Part shown: in pieces, positions 1-4,603 of the stretch
Numbering within the stretch: the first letter of the stretch is position 1
Layout: each line of letters begins with the position of its first letter
NCBI GenBank assembly: GCA_905479845.1
Contig: CAJQOB010000145.1
Location: forward strand, 1 to 6,033
Direction of reading: 5' to 3'
DNA: 6,033 nucleotides
DNA from: an uncultured Flavobacteriales bacterium
GTDB taxonomy: Bacteria > Bacteroidota > Bacteroidia > Flavobacteriales_D > Crocinitomicaceae
The notes under the pieces: generated by a model
What the model saw: only the letters and a program-made list of their open reading frames with translations
Database searches by the model: none
Told to the model about the DNA's origin: nothing
Position numbers and translations under genes: made by a program

Positions 1-284
1 ATAACATTCAAGCTGAATCCTTGGACAAAGTGAAACAACTTCCTTGGGAGGTTTATGGAATTGCTCCTGGAAATTCACTCTGGAAGAACTATCAAATTGA
101 GGCTTTCCCTCACTTCGTATTGATTGACGCTACAGCAAACATCGTGGCCAGTCCAGCTTTAGGGCCTACTCCGAATGGGCAATATGAAACGATTGATAAG
201 ACGTTTTTCGCCATTAAGAAATTGGTTGATTACGAAAATCGAGATCCTGAAAATCCGTACGACGGAATCAATGGTGGTCAATGA
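1..284 (+). CDS. Thioredoxin-like (TlpA/AhpC-type) domain protein, C-terminal part only
   Basis: An open frame runs from the window edge (first full codon at base 3) to TGA at 282-284, giving 93 residues of a protein that starts outside the window. The stretch NYQIEAFPHFVLID has the shape of the second half of a thioredoxin fold: a loop, the cis-proline just before a beta strand (FPHFVLID), then a strand and hairpin (ATANIVASPALG) and a closing helix (TIDKTFFAIKKLVD). In TlpA-like proteins this half binds the redox partner, while the CxxC motif lies in the missing N-terminal half, so redox activity cannot be judged here. The tail YENRDPENPYDGINGGQ is polar and probably disordered. Bacteroidetes proteins of this kind are usually periplasmic, but no signal peptide can be seen. 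The 3' end overlaps the convergent rhomboid gene by 7 bp. The TTG at base 21 is unlikely to be the start because the frame stays open through it. Confidence 0.75.
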   Translation, partial: NIQAESLDKVKQLPWEVYGIAPGNSLWKNYQIEAFPHFVLIDATANIVASPALGPTPNGQYETIDKTFFAIKKLVDYENRDPENPYDGINGGQ

Positions 285-832
285 CGACCAGCTGAACGAT
301 AGGCAAATCCGAAAATTCCTCCGAGGACACCTCCAGTTATGTGCGCAAATTGTGACACTTGATCATCTGCAAAACTCCCTCTAATCTCTTGTCCAATAAA
401 CAAAAGAACGATGAGGATAAATGTGAGAGGTATTTCCTTTCCTTTTAAATCAACGAGCGAGCTAAGCACAATCATCATGAAAACAACTCCACTCGCTCCT
501 ATCAATCGATGATCCCAAAAAATGATGTGAACCAAGGCGGTTAAAAGCCCAGTAAGACTCACCATCAATGCCACACGCTTTGTCCCCCATCTCTTTTCAA
601 CAAAGGGGCCAACGAGTAAAATGATTGAAATATTTCCAATTAAATGCGGAATGCTTGCATGTCCCATCGTATATCCAACAAGGCTGACGTACCATTGCCA
701 ATCGGTAAAATCAAAATCTCCGTGTAGCGTTAACATTCTTGGAATTGTTCCATCAGCCTGAAACAAAAAGTACAGCGCGATGGCGGCAATTGAAAACAGA
801 ATCGAAAACGGGGCATTTACAGTTACTCTCAT
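278..832 (-). CDS. Rhomboid family intramembrane serine protease
   Basis: A 184-residue polytopic membrane protein with the full rhomboid signature. The catalytic serine lies in GASG (residues 112-115, Ser114) and the catalytic histidine in AHITGG (His164), 50 residues apart. The upstream HASIPHLIGN segment gives His58, His63 and Asn67, matching in spacing the HxxxxHxxxN of E. coli GlpG, whose His150 and Asn154 line the oxyanion hole. Membrane segments can be placed near residues 8-25, 50-76, 86-105, 110-127, 135-149 and 163-180, consistent with the six-helix core without an extra cytoplasmic domain. The L1-like loop with W46, W48 and Y49 precedes the second segment. Family knowledge says such enzymes cut transmembrane substrates inside the inner membrane; the substrate here is unknown. 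The ATG at 832 is preceded on its strand by a near-consensus -7 box (850-857). The gene ends tail to tail with the thioredoxin-like gene (7 bp overlap) and is divergent from the nitroreductase gene. Confidence 0.92.
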   Translation of the reverse strand: MRVTVNAPFSILFSIAAIALYFLFQADGTIPRMLTLHGDFDFTDWQWYVSLVGYTMGHASIPHLIGNISIILLVGPFVEKRWGTKRVALMVSLTGLLTALVHIIFWDHRLIGASGVVFMMIVLSSLVDLKGKEIPLTFILIVLLFIGQEIRGSFADDQVSQFAHITGGVLGGIFGFAYRSAGRH

Positions 833-849
833 GAATGTGTATTGATCCT

Positions 850-857
850 GAAAGATA
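850..857 (-). promoter_or_regulatory. Candidate -7 promoter box for the rhomboid gene
   Basis: Read on the - strand, this is TATCTTTC, matching seven of eight positions of the Bacteroidetes -7 consensus TAnnTTTG. It lies 17 nt before the rhomboid ATG, which would give a leader of about 10-12 nt. No convincing TTTG -33 box is visible at the usual distance, so this is a weak call. Confidence 0.35.
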
Positions 858-864
858 CATACTC

Positions 865-898
865 TTTGAGATTTAAACCTTAGTTTTTAGTAATTTTG
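865..898 (+). promoter_or_regulatory. Candidate Bacteroidetes-type promoter for the nitroreductase gene
   Basis: TAATTTTG at 891-898 is a perfect match to the -7 consensus TAnnTTTG, and TTTG at 865-868 could be the -33 box. The spacer of 22 nt is slightly long. The -7 box ends 19 nt before the ATG at 918, the same distance as in the promoter at 1523-1530. The promoter sits in the 85-bp divergent gap, back to back with the candidate rhomboid promoter. Confidence 0.55.
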
Positions 899-917
899 AC
901 TTCCAATTTCTTTCAGT

Positions 918-1505
918 ATGCGCTTCAATTTATCAGAAATAAACGAACTCATTCGCGAACGTCGCACAATCTATCCTGAGCAATTTAGCTCACGAAAAGT
1001 ACATCGCGAGCAGGTTGAAGTCATCTTGACAAACGGCCAGTGGGCTCCAACTCATGGAAACACGCAACCATGGCGATTCAAAGTTTTCATGGGCGAAGAA
1101 CATCGACAAGAATTGAGTCAGTTTCTCGGTAAAACGTATCAAGAAGTAGTTCCGAAGGAACTTCAAAAGGACGTGAAACTGGCTAAGTTAATGCGTCGTC
1201 CCTTGCTAACTTCAGCCGTCATTGCTGTTTGCATGGAACGCCAGCCGGAAGAGAAAATTTTGGAGATGGAAGAAATCGAAGCTGTTGCTTGCGCCATTCA
1301 AAACATGCATTTAACTTGCACAGCCTATGGTTTAGGTGGATTTTGGTCGACTCCGAAACTCATTTACACTCCTCAAATGAATGAATACCTTGGTTTGGGA
1401 GAAAAGGACAAATGTCTAGGTTTGTTTTACGTTGGATATCCTGATATCGAATGGCCAAAAGCTCATCGCAGACCGCTTGATTACACAACAGAGTGGAAAA
1501 TGTAA
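918..1505 (+). CDS. Nitroreductase family protein, YdjA-like small type (FMN-dependent oxidoreductase)
   Basis: A 195-residue protein with nitroreductase hallmarks in order. RERR at 13-16 supplies the arginines that hold the FMN phosphate. APTHGNTQPW at 43-52 corresponds to APDHKSMQPW of E. coli YdjA, as I recall that sequence. The helix EAVACAIQNMHLTCTAYGLG (121-140) is followed by GFWST (141-145), and YVGYP at 171-175 is the closing strand. The length is close to that of YdjA and shorter than NfsA/NfsB types. The family binds FMN as a dimer and uses NAD(P)H to reduce nitro or quinone-type compounds; the natural substrate of the YdjA branch is poorly known, so none is assigned. There is no signal peptide, so it is cytoplasmic. 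ATG 918 is chosen because a consensus -7 box lies 19 nt upstream. It is probably monocistronic, since the next gene has its own -7 box. Confidence 0.9.
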   Translation: MRFNLSEINELIRERRTIYPEQFSSRKVHREQVEVILTNGQWAPTHGNTQPWRFKVFMGEEHRQELSQFLGKTYQEVVPKELQKDVKLAKLMRRPLLTSAVIAVCMERQPEEKILEMEEIEAVACAIQNMHLTCTAYGLGGFWSTPKLIYTPQMNEYLGLGEKDKCLGLFYVGYPDIEWPKAHRRPLDYTTEWKM

Positions 1506-1522
1506 ACGAAGCATTCATTTCG

Positions 1523-1530
1523 TATCTTTG
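1523..1530 (+). promoter_or_regulatory. -7 promoter box upstream of the single-span membrane protein gene
   Basis: TATCTTTG is a perfect TAnnTTTG -7 box and is followed by CA, a context very common in Flavobacteriia. It ends 19 nt before the ATG at 1550, so the leader would be about 12-14 nt. No TTTG -33 box is seen; the upstream part overlaps the end of the nitroreductase gene. Confidence 0.55.
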
Positions 1531-1549
1531 CAAAAATTGATTTGAACTT

Positions 1550-1975
1550 ATGGATAATCCAGTAGATCATCCCATCGACTTAGGACTTGTGAACTATGCA
1601 CGTCATCCTGAGAATAATGAATACATCGTTTATCGATTTGCTGATGAAAATCGTGCAAATTCCTTCGAGGAAGCATTGAAGGAGAAGAATATTCCATACG
1701 AGAATGATACACATGAGAAGAAACAGGTAACGTATCATTTGTTCGGAGTTCACAAAAATCACTATAAAGTCACAGAGAAAATCAATTACCAAGTTGAGTC
1801 TCAGCACAGAAAACCATTTATCCCTTATGCTGGATTCCGTTGGTTCTTGATGTTGCTTTCAGGAGTTGTTATGTCTTTGGCGATACTTGGATATTGCAAA
1901 GCGCAGGAAAAACTCAGTTCGTATGATGAAAAGCCCGCTTCAGTCAATACTACCGAAAAAGTGCAGAATAAATAG
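1550..1975 (+). CDS. Hypothetical single-span membrane protein with soluble N-terminal domain
   Basis: A 141-residue protein that I do not recognise as a named family. Residues 1-90 form a soluble, charged domain. It has an alternating strand-helix look: NEYIVYRFADENRANSFEEA, then KNIPYEND, then strands with many K, H and Y residues (QVTYHLFGVHKNHYKV). The helix segment (ANSFEEALKEKNI) between two strand-like stretches resembles small ferredoxin-like domains that sense or bind other molecules, but that is only a shape argument. A hydrophobic segment at about 96-115 (FRWFLMLLSGVVMSLAILGY) is one membrane helix. The preceding positive charges (RKPF, FRW) suggest the N-terminal domain is cytoplasmic. 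The tail from 116 is polar and probably disordered. No signal peptide is present. A consensus -7 box lies 19 nt before ATG 1550, and the outer-membrane barrel gene starts 27 bp after the stop, so the two may be co-transcribed. Confidence 0.75.
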   Translation: MDNPVDHPIDLGLVNYARHPENNEYIVYRFADENRANSFEEALKEKNIPYENDTHEKKQVTYHLFGVHKNHYKVTEKINYQVESQHRKPFIPYAGFRWFLMLLSGVVMSLAILGYCKAQEKLSSYDEKPASVNTTEKVQNK

Positions 1976-2002
1976 AAAATTATCGCGTTCTTAGCACCAA
2001 GC

Positions 2003-2755
2003 ATGAAAATCGGTTTCTACATCATTATCCTATTACTTTCTTTCTCTTCCTTCAGTCAGGAGAAAACAGACAAGTTACCCACCTATTTCGGGATTCAAGT
2101 TAGACCTATATTCCCAACTAAGTTTATTGGCGACCCTGTTACAACAGTGAGTGGAAATGGTTTTGAATCCAGTATTTCTCAACGACTCGGATATGGATTT
2201 GGTGGAACGGTACGTGCAAGTGTAACAAAGCTCATTGCAATAGAATCAGGTATTAACTTCACACAACGCTATTTCGATATTTCTGTGGCTGTACCGGACT
2301 CCAATGTTTACGGTAGCAAAACAATGACCTTTATCGAATATGATGTACCGATCAACGTTCTTTTTTACGTTCAATTGAGCGATGAAATCTTTATGAATGC
2401 TTCACTTGGTGTCGCTGTGAGTTACAAACCAACTGATACGCGCGTCCAAATCCGCCCAGAAGGTGAACATTACTTCGCGCTGTACGGACTACGTGATAAA
2501 AGTGTTGGTTTTGATCTTAACGCAAATTTAGGCTTTGAGTATCGGACGAAAAAAAGTGGTTTCTTCTACATTGGTGGATCTGCAAGAGTCCCATTTGCTC
2601 CGTTATTTACCTATGCCGCGTTTTATGACTACGGAGCTAACTCTAATCTACTTTCTGGAGATGTCGATGGCTCGTTTCTCACCTTGGATTTTAAATATTT
2701 CTTCCCTTTGATCAAAAATCGAGGAACACAGTTCCTAAATGGACCAATCGAGTAA
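2003..2755 (+). CDS. Outer-membrane beta-barrel protein (PorT/OmpA-barrel-like)
   Basis: A 250-residue secreted protein. Residues 1-18 are a signal peptide with a hydrophobic core (FYIIILLLSF) and a likely cut at SFS-QE between 18 and 19. The mature part is made of alternating amphipathic strands joined by turns, for example GFGGTVRASVTKLIAIESGINFTQRY (65-90), IEYDVPINVLFYVQL (111-125), FMNASLGVAVSYK (130-142), VGFDLNANLGFEYRTKKSGFFYIGGSARV (168-196) and a last strand SFLTLDFKYFFPL (224-236). The phrases IEYDVPINVLFY and IESGINFTQ are typical of the small outer-membrane barrels common in Bacteroidetes (the OMP_b-brl group), which are usually 8-stranded. The specific role is unknown. A short polar tail follows the last strand. 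It starts 27 bp after the preceding membrane protein gene, with no clear -7 box in the gap, so read-through from 1523-1530 is plausible. Confidence 0.85.
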   Translation: MKIGFYIIILLLSFSSFSQEKTDKLPTYFGIQVRPIFPTKFIGDPVTTVSGNGFESSISQRLGYGFGGTVRASVTKLIAIESGINFTQRYFDISVAVPDSNVYGSKTMTFIEYDVPINVLFYVQLSDEIFMNASLGVAVSYKPTDTRVQIRPEGEHYFALYGLRDKSVGFDLNANLGFEYRTKKSGFFYIGGSARVPFAPLFTYAAFYDYGANSNLLSGDVDGSFLTLDFKYFFPLIKNRGTQFLNGPIE

Positions 2756-2797
2756 GTCCCCGTTGTGTTTTTGGAATAATTTTTGGTCAGTTTCTTA

Positions 2798-2805
2798 TAA
2801 ATTTG
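2798..2805 (+). promoter_or_regulatory. Candidate -7 box directly before the lipoprotein gene
   Basis: TAAATTTG matches TAnnTTTG at every fixed position but ends only 4 nt before the ATG at 2810, which would make the transcript leaderless or nearly so. A less perfect alternative is TAATTTTT at 2777-2784, 25 nt before the ATG, which would leave a normal leader. Which one is used cannot be told from sequence. Confidence 0.4.
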
Positions 2806-2809
2806 ATCC

Positions 2810-3274
2810 ATGAAAACTCTGTACTTCCTTCTTTTCCTATCCTCCACTCTATTGTTATCTCTGACATCTTGTACGGCAAGCGGATCAGTTTCTAACGTAG
2901 AAGGAAAAATCATTGGAACATGGGAATTCGACGAGGTAAAATTTAAGCCGAATGGGAAATCTGGATATTCAGATTACTCGAATGGATTTCAAGGTTCAAC
3001 AGTTACATTCAAGGAAGGTGGTATTCTGGAGGCGTACGACAAAGATTTGGACACTACCGCTAGTGGTTTCTGGTACATCGATTATTATGAAGAGTACGAT
3101 AACGAAGGTAATACCCGTGAAACGATCTATTACATGGTGGGAACCTTGGACATTCCGGAGTTGAATATATATAATGACCTTTTTTGGGATGAGTTAAGTG
3201 TATCAAATAAGCGTTTATCGGCAATTGAAGAAGATAAGAAGGACGGGAAGTATAAATACAAGATGGTGAGGTAG
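2810..3274 (+). CDS. Lipoprotein with lipocalin-like domain
   Basis: A 154-residue protein with a type II signal peptide: positively charged start (MK), hydrophobic core at 4-17 and lipobox LTSC at 18-21, so Cys21 is the expected lipidated residue. The residues after it (TASGS) lack the acidic cluster that acts as a surface-export signal in several Bacteroidetes, so periplasmic orientation is more likely; this is inference. The mature domain opens with IIGTWEFDEVKF (34-45), the G-x-W motif of the first strand of lipocalin-like domains. Strand pairs follow: GSTVTFKEGGILEAYD, SGFWYIDYYEE, TIYYMVGTLDI and KYKYKMV. It is rich in Tyr, Asp and Lys. Such small lipocalin-like lipoproteins are abundant in Bacteroidetes and mostly have no known ligand. 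ATG 2810 is chosen because it gives a complete signal peptide. It lies 54 bp after the barrel gene. Confidence 0.85.
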   Translation: MKTLYFLLFLSSTLLLSLTSCTASGSVSNVEGKIIGTWEFDEVKFKPNGKSGYSDYSNGFQGSTVTFKEGGILEAYDKDLDTTASGFWYIDYYEEYDNEGNTRETIYYMVGTLDIPELNIYNDLFWDELSVSNKRLSAIEEDKKDGKYKYKMVR

Positions 3275-3275
3275 G

Positions 3276-3340
3276 CTGGACTTTTGGATTATTGGATTTT
3301 TCGACACTACTCGTCCTTGGATTGCTAAACTTTTGAATTT
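3276..3340. repeat. Degenerate octamer tract with TTGGATT units
   Basis: Right after the lipoprotein stop the sequence falls into 8-bp steps: CTGGACTT, TTGGATTA, TTGGATTT, TTCGACAC, a 9-bp degenerate step, TTGGATTG, CTAAACTT and TTGAATTT. TTGGATT is exact three times (3284-3290, 3292-3298, 3317-3323). It belongs to the 183-bp gap before the cupin gene, which otherwise holds no ORF with a believable start. Confidence 0.5.
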
Positions 3341-3435
3341 ATTATCCCTCTATTTTCTGATTATTTCCACTTGTCAATTCAAGAAAATTTCGTGCATTCA
3401 CTTAATCCAACCGGCCCAATAATTCAGTCATCCAG

Positions 3436-3443
3436 TAAATTTC
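3436..3443 (+). promoter_or_regulatory. Weak -7-like box before the cupin gene
   Basis: TAAATTTC matches seven of eight positions of TAnnTTTG and ends 14 nt before the ATG at 3458. A second one-mismatch candidate, TTTCTTTG at 3446-3453, ends 4 nt before it. No TTTG -33 box is seen, so either call is tentative. Confidence 0.25.
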
Positions 3444-3457
3444 ACTTTCTTTGTTTC

Positions 3458-3937
3458 ATGCAGGACAGAATCAATGAATTAATCGAGCGTTTCGATATGC
3501 AAGCGCATCCAGAAGGTGGTTATTATTCTGAAGAATATAGATCAGAAATGACTCTTCCTACTACTGATCGTCAGTTGATGACATCCATTTATTTCTTGTT
3601 GCCGTCCAAGGATGTATCTCACTTCCATCGAATTAAAAGCGATGAATTGTGGTTCTTTCATGAGGGAAGTCCACTAACGGTGCATACATTGGACGAGAAT
3701 GGACACGGTAAACATTTGGTAGGATTGAATCTTGTAGCGGGACAAACGCCACAATTTTTAGTGCCTGCGAATACTATTTTTGGTTCTTCAGTGAATGAAA
3801 TGAATAGTTACTCATTTGTCTCTTGTGTCGTTGCCCCAGGCTTCGATTTCAGAGATTTTGAATTGTTTACTTCTGAGGAATTATTGAAGGATTATCCCGA
3901 TCATCAAGAAGTGATTGAGAGATTAACTACCAATTAA
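3458..3937 (+). CDS. Cupin domain protein, DUF985 (cupin_5) family
   Basis: A 159-residue protein with the complete DUF985 pattern. HPEGGYYSEEYRS at 17-29 is the family's opening motif. TSIYFLL at 42-48 is followed by SHFHRIKSDELWFFHEG at 54-70, the core cupin strand pair with His55, His57 and Glu63 placed like metal or ligand-binding residues. LVPANTIFGSS at 101-111 is followed by SFVSCVVAPGFDFRDFEL at 119-136. A C-terminal helix (SEELLKDYPDHQEVIERLT) closes the domain, as in full-length homologues. The family has a single double-stranded beta-helix barrel; its biochemical function is not established, although relation to sugar-binding or epimerase-like cupins is often suggested. ATG 3458 is preferred over the more upstream TTG at 3371, because homologues begin right at this helix (INELIERFDMQ) and the 29 extra residues look like translated intergenic DNA. 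The stop is followed with no gap by the GTG of the next gene. Confidence 0.9.
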   Translation: MQDRINELIERFDMQAHPEGGYYSEEYRSEMTLPTTDRQLMTSIYFLLPSKDVSHFHRIKSDELWFFHEGSPLTVHTLDENGHGKHLVGLNLVAGQTPQFLVPANTIFGSSVNEMNSYSFVSCVVAPGFDFRDFELFTSEELLKDYPDHQEVIERLTTN

Positions 3938-4390
3938 GTGGGATTACGCGAGCGCATTTTACAACCTTTAGATCGTACGCAACGAATCGTGTTTGCCCTA
4001 CTTTTTGGCTTCGCACTATTGGGAAATATTGCCATTGAATTTTATACTTATCATTCCTACCACGTTCACCTGATGCATTTGGGGTTGTTATTTGGTGTGA
4101 TCCAAGTTATTTTCAACCCTCAAGGTGTTCGGCTACTGTTTTTCGGATTTTTTGTTTTTCTAATGATGAAGATGTTCCAAATTCCAATTCATTCTGACTT
4201 TGCATTCATTCCAAGTTATAGTCATGATCAGTTACTCTTGGGTTTCATCCTCATTTTTCTAACAACTTCCATTAAAACAATGGTTTACACGCATATTGTG
4301 CTTTACGCGTTGCTTGCCTACTTTGCATTCAGAAATCCTTTTGGAGTAAGGAAGAAAGTAGATTCAGAGGTAATCGATGATTTGGACTAA
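3938..4390 (+). CDS. Hypothetical polytopic membrane protein
   Basis: A 150-residue, strongly hydrophobic protein that I do not recognise. Membrane segments can be drawn at about 17-36, 45-59, 64-80, 98-113 and 116-132. The loops include YTYHSYHVHLMH (36-47), rich in His and Tyr, and IPIHSDFAFIPSYSHDQ (82-98). The C-terminal tail RKKVDSEVIDDLD is charged and probably cytoplasmic. The start is GTG, the codon directly after the cupin stop TAA and in the same frame. The next in-frame start codons are TTG at 4019 and ATG at 4073 (Met46), and both would remove the first membrane helix, so GTG is the best choice. Translation is probably coupled to the cupin gene by re-initiation, with no room for its own promoter or leader. 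The gene ends in a convergent region facing the Asp-box gene. Confidence 0.75.
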   Translation: MGLRERILQPLDRTQRIVFALLFGFALLGNIAIEFYTYHSYHVHLMHLGLLFGVIQVIFNPQGVRLLFFGFFVFLMMKMFQIPIHSDFAFIPSYSHDQLLLGFILIFLTTSIKTMVYTHIVLYALLAYFAFRNPFGVRKKVDSEVIDDLD

Positions 4391-4403
4391 AGCATATTGT
4401 TTA

Positions 4404-4496
4404 CGTTCTGAACGATTGTCAGCGTTAGGGATTAAAACGGAAAACATGTGAAGCATTTTGGAGAGAAAGCCCGCAGTCGCGCAGCGCTGAACGCCC
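4404..4496. repeat. Structured GGGC-type interspersed element (repeat-like) in convergent intergenic region
   Basis: This GC-richer block lies inside an otherwise AT-rich gap. On the - strand it reads GGGCGTT, then a hairpin, then CGGGCTTTC, a middle part, CCGTTTT and AATCCCTAACGC. Its ends pair: GCGTT at 4422-4426 with AACGC at 4490-4494. Inside, CAGTCGC (4474-4480) pairs with GCGCTG (4484-4489) around loop GCA, with one bulged T. CTGAACG occurs twice (4408-4414 and 4487-4493), the first copy being half of the palindrome CGTTC-T-GAACG. From memory, elements with the layout GGGCGTT, variable hairpin, GGGCTTTCCGC, ATCCCTAACGC are scattered in many Bacteroidetes genomes, but I cannot search to confirm. 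Function is unknown; a mobile repeat, terminator or RNA are all possible. Confidence 0.55.
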
Positions 4497-4533
4497 AAAA
4501 ACAACTGATAATTATCGAAAACGTGCTATTTAT

Positions 4534-4580
4534 GATATATCTATATCGCCATATTGCTAAATAGATTTATTGCAATATTG
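4534..4580. terminator. AT-rich inverted repeats between convergent genes, possible terminator
   Basis: Three inverted repeats lie here. GATATA and TATATC (4534-4547) have a 2-nt spacer. ATATTGC (4551-4557) pairs with GCAATAT (4572-4578) across a 14-nt loop. CAATATTG (4573-4580) is a perfect palindrome. They lie 24-70 bp past the stop of the Asp-box gene on its strand. No long T run follows and the stems are weak, so a terminator role is only suggested by position. Nothing else is seen in the rest of 4497-4603. Confidence 0.3.
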
Positions 4581-4603
4581 AGTTATATAAACAAATCCAG
4601 CAA

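Noticed and set aside
175..384. 69-codon + strand ORF
   Set aside because: It lies across the ends of the thioredoxin-like and rhomboid genes in another frame; the protein has no domain character and both overlapped genes have clear family signatures.
1501..1549. Terminator after the nitroreductase gene
   Set aside because: No stem-loop with a following T run is found in this gap; only the -7 box of the next gene is supported.
1580..1807. 75-codon - strand ORF with hydrophobic stretches
   Set aside because: It is fully antisense to the single-span membrane protein gene, which has a consensus -7 box; the hydrophobicity mirrors the charged and polar codons of the sense strand.
2629..2913. 94-codon - strand ORF
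   Set aside because: It is antisense to the end of the barrel gene and to the signal peptide of the lipoprotein gene, and looks like translated noise.
2952..3164. 70-codon + strand ORF
   Set aside because: It is an alternate frame inside the lipocalin-like domain, with no recognisable features.
3371..3457. 29-residue N-terminal extension of the cupin from a TTG start
   Set aside because: DUF985 proteins start at the helix encoded from 3458; the extension has no conserved character and would cover both candidate promoter boxes.
4404..4496. Integron attC site
   Set aside because: GCGTTAGGG and GAACGCCC recall attC ends, but the order is reversed (GTT side first, AAC side last), the core consensus is not met, and no integrase or cassette array is present.
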